Below, piece after piece: positions 1 through 5,249 of a stretch of 9,356 nucleotides of DNA (positions are counted from its first letter, which is position 1; each line of letters begins with the position of its first letter). The notes under the pieces are model-generated. The model saw nothing but the letters and a program-made list of their open reading frames with translations, was not told the origin of the DNA and did not search any database. This stretch comes from Akkermansiaceae bacterium UBA6138 (GTDB lineage Bacteria > Verrucomicrobiota > Verrucomicrobiia > Verrucomicrobiales > DEV007): contig DIVG01000079.1 of assembly GCA_002422425.1 (NCBI GenBank), positions 1 through 9,356 of the forward strand, in the 5' to 3' direction. The position numbers and the translations under genes were made by a program.

Positions 1-24
1 TCCCACTCAAATTGACGAAGAACC

Positions 25-52
25 AAAAATAGCATGGGCATCCTGCCCATGC
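25..52 (-). terminator. Rho-independent terminator after the pgsA unit
   Basis: Read on the minus strand, a perfect 9-bp stem (GCATGGGCA / TGCCCATGC) with a 3-base loop is followed directly by TATTTTT. It lies about 55 bases downstream of the stop of the small hypothetical gene and is correctly oriented to end a pgsA transcript. As far as I recall, hairpins of this sort are also common as dispersed intergenic elements in PVC genomes, so it may be a repeat that also serves as a terminator. Confidence 0.6.
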
Positions 53-105
53 CTTCGACGGGGCGAACGCGAATCATCCAATCGACCTTCGCCGCCTCTT
101 CTCCC

Positions 106-557
106 TCACCGATCCTCGATCACTATCGCGCCGATGGCCTCATCAAACGCAAAGCGCAGATCGGGATTCATGCGCTGCCACGTCTGGTAGAGGTCACCGG
201 CCCGGTAAAGTTGTCCCGGTTCCGCCCGCGTTCCTGGCGCCCGCGCCGCATCAAAGTGGTCGGCATGGATCCGCGGATAGCTGCCAAGCAGTTGCCAGAG
301 CCGCCAGCTCATCCCCTGATTTTCGGCGGGAGCCCCATGGAGAGGAAAACGAATCTCATTATAAGTCGTGACACCCTCATTCTCCGGCAGCGATCCCCCG
401 ATCCCTAGAATATCGACAACAATGCGCATCTGGCGAGGTTTCCACGTCACCCGCAGAGCGGTAGCCCCCGCACCCCGCGCAGAAAGTGACTTAATACCAC
501 CATGGCGAGACAGAGCCCCAGAAAAAGGGCGATTTCGATACTCCATTTTCGGGACAT
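106..557 (-). CDS. Hypothetical membrane-anchored small protein, apparently frameshifted
   Basis: I do not recognise this family. The ATG at 557 opens a frame reading MSRKWS and then a clear hydrophobic helix (residues 7-26, IEIALFLGLCLAMVVLSHFL), a typical N-in signal anchor; it stops after 36 residues at 447-449. The following part, with coding-like codon use, lies in a neighbouring frame ending at 106: ALRVTWKPRQMRIVVDILG, a Tyr/Trp-rich middle, and a C-terminus of FDEAIGAIVIEDR. Adding one base in the G-rich stretch at 465-476 joins the two into a protein of about 150 residues with one N-terminal helix and a soluble domain of about 115 residues. If there is no error, the second frame could start at the ATG at 546 (or 642, inside pgsA), but those N-termini (MEYRNRPFSG...) look like out-of-frame translation of the helix. 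It follows pgsA by 47 bases on the same strand and is probably cotranscribed with it. Function unknown. Confidence 0.55.
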
Positions 558-604
558 GGGGGAAAGAGGAGGGAAAGTGAAAAAGACGTGAGCCGCGCCC
601 CGGA

Positions 605-1189
605 TCAGCAGTCGCTGAGCAGCTTCCGGTTCTTCCAGACATAACTTAAGCCCGAGATCAACGTGAGCGCTAGACTGACCCAGATGAGGAGCAGCCCGAG
701 CCGCGCCGGCCCGAGCAGCGGAAGATCAAAGACCGGGTTCAGCCACTGAAAGAGCGGCTCGCGCGCCGCGATGATGAGGAGAAAATAGATCACCGTCACG
801 ATCTGAAAAATCGTTTTGTATTTCCCGAGGCTGTCCGCCGCAAGGACGACACCCTCGGCCGTGGCGAGGAGCCGCAGACCGGTGACGAGGAATTCGCGCG
901 AAAGAATCACAATGACGATCCACGCCGGAATGAAGTTCAGGCAGGCCAGCAGGACAAATCCCGCACACATCAGAATCTTGTCCGCGAGCGGATCCATCAG
1001 CTTGCCGAAGTTCGTGATGAGCGAGTGCTTCCGCGCGAGATGCCCGTCGAGGAAGTCCGTGTAGGCCGCGATCGAAAAGACAATCAGCGCCGCCGTGCCG
1101 CCGTAGGGCAGGCCATCGATCGAGAGCAGCGCGACAAACACGAAGGTCAGGACGAGGCGCGCAACGGTAAGTTGATTAGGGAGGTTCAT
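605..1189 (-). CDS. pgsA: CDP-diacylglycerol--glycerol-3-phosphate 3-phosphatidyltransferase
   Basis: This integral membrane enzyme joins CDP-diacylglycerol and sn-glycerol-3-phosphate to give phosphatidylglycerol phosphate and CMP, the committed step to phosphatidylglycerol and cardiolipin. The CDP-alcohol phosphotransferase signature is complete: D48-G49-x2-A52-R53-x8-G62-x3-D66-x3-D70, with D45 just before it; the Asp residues bind the divalent metals. The N-terminus MNLPNQLTVARL is the usual PgsA opening, and the 194-residue length is normal for the family. Hydrophobic segments lie at about 11-24, 32-45, 72-96, 125-141 and 160-183. The signature SREFLVTGLRLLA (98-110) is typical of PgsA rather than of phosphatidylserine or cardiolipin synthases of the same superfamily. 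The start at 1189 is the only good ATG; no strong Shine-Dalgarno is seen. The small hypothetical gene follows on the same strand. Confidence 0.93.
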   Translation of the reverse strand: MNLPNQLTVARLVLTFVFVALLSIDGLPYGGTAALIVFSIAAYTDFLDGHLARKHSLITNFGKLMDPLADKILMCAGFVLLACLNFIPAWIVIVILSREFLVTGLRLLATAEGVVLAADSLGKYKTIFQIVTVIYFLLIIAAREPLFQWLNPVFDLPLLGPARLGLLLIWVSLALTLISGLSYVWKNRKLLSDC

Positions 1190-1205
1190 TCAGGAGCTCA
1201 GACCG

Positions 1206-1234
1206 ACCATAGCGTGACGTAGGCCACTGAGCAA
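1206..1234 (-). promoter_or_regulatory. Candidate sigma70-type promoter for pgsA
   Basis: On the minus strand TTGCTC (1229-1234) and TATGGT (1206-1211) are separated by exactly 17 bases. Each matches four of six consensus positions. A start site near 1199 would leave a leader of only about 10 bases before the pgsA ATG, which is a weakness of the call. Spotted by eye; no alternative of better quality was seen upstream. Confidence 0.3.
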
Positions 1235-1270
1235 ACGGATCAAAGGGGCAATTTGTCCCGGAACTTGCGC

Positions 1271-1426
1271 ATGGAAAAGACAACGTTCAATTCAAGTGAC
1301 CGGATGATCGACCTCCAGCAGATTCAGGGAGGCCAACAGATGCCTTCAAAAAAACTGCGGGCGATCCTGATCCGAGCACCCGAGACATCCGAAGTCAATT
1401 TGAGGGTATATTTCATCCGACTTTGA
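1271..1426 (+). CDS. Doubtful 51-residue ORF
   Basis: An ATG at 1271 opens a frame of 51 codons ending with TGA at 1424-1426. The product starts MEKTTFNSSDRMIDLQQIQ and ends NLRVYFIRL, a mix of charged, polar and hydrophobic residues that is not obviously noise. There is no Shine-Dalgarno at a proper distance (an AAAGGGG lies about 22 bases upstream, too far), no recognisable domain and no neighbour on the same strand. It sits in the compositionally odd stretch between pgsA and the lactonase-like gene. It may well be chance; it is listed only because nothing else explains this interval. Confidence 0.15.
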   Translation: MEKTTFNSSDRMIDLQQIQGGQQMPSKKLRAILIRAPETSEVNLRVYFIRL

Positions 1427-1457
1427 TAACGATCTGGAAGCGGCACAAACCCTTCTT

Positions 1458-1487
1458 CATTCGTGAGAATTCGTGTTCATTAGGGGT
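1458..1487 (+). repeat. Degenerate 10-bp tandem repeat (ATTCGTG type)
   Basis: Three consecutive decamers align without gaps: CATTCGTGAG, AATTCGTGTT and CATTAGGGGT. A further matching copy, CATTCGTCAG, occurs alone at 1542-1551. Tandem ATTCGTGT-like decamers occur in intergenic DNA of various bacteria as I recall, but I cannot name a described family. The 10-bp period equals about one helical turn, so all copies face the same side of the DNA. Confidence 0.45.
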
Positions 1488-1624
1488 CAAAAATCCACCT
1501 GACACAGTAGAATTAGAATCTTCAGATTTGGCCTTCGATTTCATTCGTCAGCGGTGCAATTACCCCGAAAAACTTCCATCACCTCGGCCGATTTCGACTC
1601 TTTCCCGTTTGGCGAGAAATCACT

Positions 1625-1800
1625 TCATCGACCGAGCAGGTCGGAGAGAGTCCGGGCGTCGTCAATTGCCTCTTCCGGCGTCAAACCGGGCCACGTAGCG
1701 TGGCTGGAGAGAAAGTCTTCCGTCTCCCATCGAAAATCGTGCCCCAGAAGTCGGCCTACCTGAGCGGAGAGCGGATGAGAGCCTCGTCTGTTGGGAAGCC
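1625..1800 (-). pseudogene. Possible C-terminal remnant of an unidentified gene
   Basis: The minus-strand frame ending in TGA at 1625-1627 has coding-like codon use over about 50 residues: it includes HPLSAQVGRLLGHDF, then WETEDFLSSHATWPGLTP and ends EEAIDDARTLSDLLGR. This reads like the amphipathic end of a soluble protein. Upstream it runs into the stop region of the lactonase-like gene with only GTG/TTG starts and a low-complexity glycine/tryptophan-rich beginning, so a credible N-terminus is missing. I do not recognise the family. It could be the leftover 3' end of a gene lost by deletion, a very short real gene with a non-ATG start, or chance. Confidence 0.3.
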
Positions 1801-1815
1801 CCCACCAACCCAAAA

Positions 1816-2883
1816 TCAAAACTTCACCCCCACCACCCACGCGGGGCTCTTCCCGCTGGGGTAAGTTTTCAGAGGCGTCAGGGTGCCGTTGTCAGGATCG
1901 CGGCGGTAGACGATGAGGGTATCCGATCCCTGCCCGGCCGAGACAATGTAGTTTTCTCCTCCGGGGATGATCGCAAAAGAACGCGGCGTTTTCTCCGTCG
2001 GCATCTGCCCGAGCGAAGTCAGCTTTCCCGTGGCGGCATCAATCGAGAAAACCGCAAGACTGTCGTGCCCGCGATTCGAGGCGTAGAGAAAGCGCCCGTC
2101 TGCACTCACATGGATGTCGGCGCAGCTGCCCTTGGACTTGTCCCACTCGGGCGGAGTCGTCGAGAGCGTTTCCCGCCGTGTCATCGTCCCCGTGGTCGCA
2201 TCGTAGTCGCAGCGGGTCACGCTCTGGCCCTGCTCGTTGACGAGATAGGCCCAGCGCCCGCCCGGGTGAAAGGCCATGTGCCGCGGGCCCGCCCCCGCCT
2301 CGCCTCCGAGGTGCGGCGGCGTATTCGGAGAGATCACGCCCGTGGCCGCGTCGAACTTAAGTTGCTCGAGCTTGTTCAGCTCTCCGACGTGCGGGACAAA
2401 GGCGAAACGATTCGCCGCATCAGTCATGATGGAGTGCGCCTTTTTCCCCGTGACAAGGGACGAGACCGGTTCGCCCGTGACGATGCCGTCGGTGATCCGG
2501 CTCACGCTGACGATGCCCTCACCGTAGGAGGCCGAGAGCAGCCAGTTGCCCGTCTTGTCGAGATGGACATAGGCCGAGTTGCTCCCCGCAGGAGCAATCA
2601 CCGCGTCCGACAGCATCCCCGTCGCGGGGTCGATCTTGATCGAGGCGAACTCGCTCGTCGTGCGCACCGCCGCGTAGAGGCGCGAATGATCGGGGCGTAT
2701 CGCGAGGCTCCCGGGCGATCCCGACAAGTCGATCGCGCCGATCCGGGTGAGATCCCCGGTTTTTTCGTCCAGGGTGAAAATGGCGATGCGATTGTCCCCG
2801 CTCTCCGAAACATACACGACCGTCGGTCCCGCCAGGGCCGGATGAATAAAGAGGGCGAGCGCGAGAAGAACGGATTTTTTCAT
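1816..2883 (-). CDS. Secreted lactonase-type seven-bladed beta-propeller protein
   Basis: The 355-residue product resembles the lactonase family typified by YbhE/Pgl (6-phosphogluconolactonase) and 3-carboxymuconate cyclase. Residues 1-18 form a signal peptide (MKKSVLLALALFIHPALA, cleavage after ALA), so unlike cytosolic Pgl this copy is exported. Repeated blade motifs follow: VVYVSESGDNRIAIFTLDE near the start, IRPDHSRLYAAVR, then GPRHMAFHPGGRWAYLVNE (199-217), HVSADGRFLYASNRGHDSLAV (258-278) and a closing YIVSAGQGSDTLIVYRRD. The PRH-xxF-HP and SNRGHDS-AVF blocks are family hallmarks. An in-frame ATG twelve codons upstream (2919) would bury the signal peptide, so the start at 2883 is preferred; neither has a good Shine-Dalgarno. 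It lies 86 bases after the phosphoesterase gene on the same strand and may be cotranscribed. The substrate is unknown; a sugar lactone is likely, and exported homologues may have other roles. Confidence 0.8.
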   Translation of the reverse strand: MKKSVLLALALFIHPALAGPTVVYVSESGDNRIAIFTLDEKTGDLTRIGAIDLSGSPGSLAIRPDHSRLYAAVRTTSEFASIKIDPATGMLSDAVIAPAGSNSAYVHLDKTGNWLLSASYGEGIVSVSRITDGIVTGEPVSSLVTGKKAHSIMTDAANRFAFVPHVGELNKLEQLKFDAATGVISPNTPPHLGGEAGAGPRHMAFHPGGRWAYLVNEQGQSVTRCDYDATTGTMTRRETLSTTPPEWDKSKGSCADIHVSADGRFLYASNRGHDSLAVFSIDAATGKLTSLGQMPTEKTPRSFAIIPGGENYIVSAGQGSDTLIVYRRDPDNGTLTPLKTYPSGKSPAWVVGVKF

Positions 2884-2969
2884 GAAAGACAGATTCAATA
2901 AGGTTGAGTCGATGAGCATACCCTGCTTGGTCGGGCGGCGTCTCCCGGCGTGATCGGGGAAATTCGGGT

Positions 2970-3692
2970 TTATACCACCTCGAAGACCCGCTGACGGCTA
3001 CACGCCCATTGCCGGATCGATCCGGTCGGCTGATAGGTGCCGCCTCCGGCCCAGGGGGAAAAGGCCGGCAACACGGCGTGGCGCATGGGCGAATCGGGAC
3101 GCGTCTCCATCACTAAAGAGGGCAGCGTCAGCGCCGTCCCCGCCCCGTCGCGAAAGCGGAACGAAGGATGCCGGTGCCCCGTGATCTCGACGAGTGACTC
3201 CCCCGCCCCGATCGCGTCGGGCTGCAGGGCGAGGTGACCGTGATGAAAAAAGAAACCCTCGACCCGATGCGATTTCACAAAATCAAAATGCCGCCGTATC
3301 CCGCCGCGGTCGTGATTGCCCTCGATGAGGACGAGACCCGCGCCCAGTTCGGTGAGCCCGTGCAGCCACGCGATCGCCTCGTCCGGCGCGGCCGAGCTGT
3401 CGACGATGTCGCCGACAAGGATGAGCGTCGCCGGGGCATAACTCTGCACGAGCGCACGCAGCCGCTCCTGCACCGTCTCCATTCCCCACATCGGCCAGAG
3501 CCCCCCGGCCCGGCGGCGGCTCATTTCATACCCGAAGTGGAGATCGGCGACCGCGAGCCAGCGTTGCGTTCGATGGTAAAGGGCGAGGCGTCCGTCGAGG
3601 ACGAGATCGGGCTCCACTTCGAGACAGGCGCAGGACGGCGCACCCGCCGCGACGCGGGGAACTTCGGTTGATTTTTCTACGGGGTCGATCAT
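2970..3692 (-). CDS. Calcineurin-like metallophosphoesterase, COG1407 / PdeM-like
   Basis: All metal-binding blocks of the calcineurin-like phosphoesterase fold are present (numbering from the chosen start): D50-x-H52 in ADLHFGYE, G94-D95 in GDIVDS, GNHD at 125-128, HHGH at 150-153 and GHRH at 172-175. This spacing, the preceding DGRLALYHRTQRWLAVADLH and the later LPAFSPWAGG are typical of COG1407, the group containing the ligase-associated nuclease PdeM and archaeal relatives. No ATP-dependent ligase or helicase lies nearby, so a DNA-repair role is not supported by context; a phosphodiesterase or nuclease activity is all I would claim. The ATG at 3692 is chosen because AGGA lies 8 bases before it and GGAAGG abuts it; an ATG at 3713 adds seven residues and would leave only 19 bases to the divergent lysS start. 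The 240-residue length is normal. It is followed on the same strand by the lactonase-like gene. Confidence 0.82.
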   Translation of the reverse strand: MIDPVEKSTEVPRVAAGAPSCACLEVEPDLVLDGRLALYHRTQRWLAVADLHFGYEMSRRRAGGLWPMWGMETVQERLRALVQSYAPATLILVGDIVDSSAAPDEAIAWLHGLTELGAGLVLIEGNHDRGGIRRHFDFVKSHRVEGFFFHHGHLALQPDAIGAGESLVEITGHRHPSFRFRDGAGTALTLPSLVMETRPDSPMRHAVLPAFSPWAGGGTYQPTGSIRQWACSRQRVFEVV

Positions 3693-3704
3693 CCTTCCGT
3701 TCCT
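3693..3704 (-). promoter_or_regulatory. Shine-Dalgarno that decides the phosphoesterase start
   Basis: On the minus strand the bases before the ATG at 3692 read AGGAACGGAAGG. The AGGA (3701-3704) sits 8 bases before the start codon, an ordinary distance, and is among the better ribosome-binding sites in this window. It favours the ATG at 3692 over the in-frame ATG at 3713. Confidence 0.5.
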
Positions 3705-3709
3705 ATAAT
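3704..3709 (+). promoter_or_regulatory. Candidate -10 box (TATAAT) for lysS
   Basis: A perfect TATAAT lies 23 bases before the lysS ATG at 3733, giving a leader of about 17 bases if transcription starts near 3716. No recognisable -35 hexamer exists 16-19 bases upstream (the interval is GGGGTCG-like), and there is no TG extension. The box overlaps the alternative start and abuts the ribosome-binding site of the divergent phosphoesterase gene, so the two transcription units must share or overlap control DNA. Confidence 0.4.
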
Positions 3710-3732
3710 TCATTTTTTCAGAACCTTATCCT

Positions 3733-5214
3733 ATGTCAGACGAAACAGAAGTGCCACCCGCAGAAGACCTCGGAGCCCTGCTCAAAGTCCGCCGTGAGAA
3801 GATGGAAAATCTCCGCGGCCTCGGCATCGATCCTTTCGGCAAAGGATACGCGACGACCCACTCGCCAGGTCCGCTCCGCGCCAATTTTACCGAAGGTGAG
3901 ACCGTGCGTCTCGCCGGCCGCATCACTGCCCTGCGCGACATGGGGAAGAGCAACTTCCTCGATATTTCCGACATCAACGGCCGCATCCAGATCTTTGTGA
4001 ATCAAAAGCAGATCGGCGAAGAGCAGTGGGCCGCCTACAAAAATCTCGACATCGGTGACTGGATCGGCGTCGCGGGCGAGACCTTCACCACTCAGGTCGG
4101 CGAGCCCTCGGTCAAAGCGAACGAGATCACGGTGCTCTCGAAGTCCCTCCGTCCCATGCCCTCAAAGTGGCACGGCATCGTCGATCCGCAGATCAAGTAT
4201 CGCCAGCGCTACCTCGATCTTATCGCCAACGAGCGGTCGCGTGAGATTTTCAAAAAGCGCTGCCTCATGGTCGCCGAGATCCGCCGCTACCTGCAGGAGC
4301 GCGATTTCTTCGAAGTCGAGACCCCGATGTTGCAGGATGTCCCCGGCGGTGCCGCCGCCCAGCCCTTTGAGACGCACCACAACGCGCTCGGCATGGACAT
4401 GTTCCTCCGGATCGCGCCCGAGCTCTACCTCAAGCGCCTCCTCGTGGGCGGGTTTGAAAAAGTCTTCGAGCTCAATCGCAGCTTCCGCAACGAGGGCATC
4501 AGCCGTCGCCACAATCCCGAGTTCACCATGCTCGAGGCCTACTGGGCCTACGCCGACTTCGAGCAGATGGCCGACCTCGTCGAAGACCTCATCTGCCACC
4601 TTGCCGAAAAATACTGCGGCGGTCTTCAGATCGAACACCGCGACGTCGACGGCAATGTCACGAAAACGATCGACCTCTCCCGGCCCTGGAAGCGTGCCCC
4701 CTACCGCGACCTCGTCGCCGGGGCCGCCGGGGCTGACTGGTGGGATCTCACCCTCGACAGCCGCCGCGCCCGCTGCCGCGAACTCGGGGTCGAGATCTCC
4801 GCTGACATGGAGGACTACGAGATCTCGCAGCAGGTCTTTGAAAAGCTCGTCGAGGAAAAGACGATCAATCCCGTCTTTGTCACCCACGTTTCCAAAGAAC
4901 TCGTCCCCCTCGCCAAGCAGAACGCGCAGGATGACTCCATCGTCGACGTCTACGAGCTCATCATCAACGGAGCCGAAATCTCGCCCGGCTACTCCGAGCT
5001 GAATGATCCCGACGTGCAGCGCCGCCGCCTTGAGGAGCAGGCCGGGGAAGAGATCCAGAAAATCGACGAGGACTTCCTCCTCGCACTCGAATACGGCATG
5101 CCGCCCGCCGGTGGGATCGGGATCGGGATCGACCGTCTCATCATGATGCTGACCGGGGCGGAGTCGATCCGCGATGTTGTCCTCTTCCCGCAGTTGAAGC
5201 GGAAAGAGGCCTGA
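3733..5214 (+). CDS. lysS: Lysyl-tRNA synthetase, class II
   Basis: The 493-residue enzyme charges tRNA-Lys with lysine in the cytoplasm using ATP. The N-terminal OB-fold anticodon domain spans about 55-140 (VRLAGRITALRDMGKSNFLD). Class II motif 1 lies near 186-201 (YLQERDFFEVETPMLQ), motif 2 at 251-270 (FRNEGISRRHNPEFTMLEAY, with R252 and E268) and motif 3 at 460-474 (GGIGIGIDRLIMMLT, R468). Length and order are normal for bacterial LysS. The late lysine-site block reads EISPGYSELNDP, where E. coli has a sequence like EIGNGFSELND; the Glu (E422) is kept but the Asn position is Pro418. The surrounding block VPLAKQNAQDD also departs from the common SPLAK form. This may be lineage-specific. A TATAAT lies upstream, and no Shine-Dalgarno is seen. 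The gene converges on the heme-protein gene with 35 bases between stops. Confidence 0.96.
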   Translation: MSDETEVPPAEDLGALLKVRREKMENLRGLGIDPFGKGYATTHSPGPLRANFTEGETVRLAGRITALRDMGKSNFLDISDINGRIQIFVNQKQIGEEQWAAYKNLDIGDWIGVAGETFTTQVGEPSVKANEITVLSKSLRPMPSKWHGIVDPQIKYRQRYLDLIANERSREIFKKRCLMVAEIRRYLQERDFFEVETPMLQDVPGGAAAQPFETHHNALGMDMFLRIAPELYLKRLLVGGFEKVFELNRSFRNEGISRRHNPEFTMLEAYWAYADFEQMADLVEDLICHLAEKYCGGLQIEHRDVDGNVTKTIDLSRPWKRAPYRDLVAGAAGADWWDLTLDSRRARCRELGVEISADMEDYEISQQVFEKLVEEKTINPVFVTHVSKELVPLAKQNAQDDSIVDVYELIINGAEISPGYSELNDPDVQRRRLEEQAGEEIQKIDEDFLLALEYGMPPAGGIGIGIDRLIMMLTGAESIRDVVLFPQLKRKEA

Positions 5215-5222
5215 AGAGGCGA

Positions 5223-5244
5223 CCGCGCTCCTTTCCCGGCGCGG
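5223..5244. terminator. Possible bidirectional terminator between convergent genes
   Basis: In the 35 bases between the lysS stop and the stop of the heme-protein gene, CCGCGC (5223-5228) and GCGCGG (5239-5244) can form a 6-bp all-GC stem with a 10-base loop. There is no U-tract on either strand, so intrinsic termination would be weak. The position between convergent stops is the main argument for it. Confidence 0.3.
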
Positions 5245-5249
5245 GCTTC

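Larger units (their letters stand above)
1190..1815. other. Gene-poor intergenic stretch, AT-richer than its surroundings
   Basis: About 625 bases separate pgsA from the lactonase-like gene. Base composition changes visibly: roughly 1380-1560 is clearly AT-richer than the flanking genes. Contents I can point to are a possible pgsA promoter, a doubtful 51-residue ORF (1271-1426), a degenerate decamer repeat (1458-1487) and a possible C-terminal gene remnant (1625-1800, minus). No tRNA, no clear RNA fold and no transposase was found. A plus-strand frame at 1423-1698 is open but its composition is not protein-like. The stretch may be a former gene or insertion site in decay. Confidence 0.5.

Noticed and set aside
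558..642. N-terminal extension of the small hypothetical gene into pgsA (start at 642)
   Set aside because: It would overlap the pgsA end by 38 bases, and its residues look like out-of-frame translation; the helix-encoding frame from 557 is a much better N-terminus.
1423..1698. 91-residue plus-strand frame in the intergenic stretch
   Set aside because: The composition is not protein-like, no ribosome-binding site is seen, and it runs across the decamer repeat and antisense to the possible gene remnant.
2065..2901. 278-residue plus-strand frame opposite the lactonase-like gene
   Set aside because: Arg/Gly/Ala-rich shadow of a GC-rich gene; the minus strand encodes a recognisable protein with a signal peptide.
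4055..5002. Long Ser/Arg-rich plus-strand frame and an antisense frame (4162-4887) inside lysS
   Set aside because: Both are shadows of lysS, whose motifs are complete over this stretch; the Ser/Thr/Pro/Arg bias is typical of a shifted GC-rich frame.
5114..5131. Three tandem GGGATC hexamers
   Set aside because: They encode GIGIGID of class II motif 3 in lysS, so protein constraint explains them.
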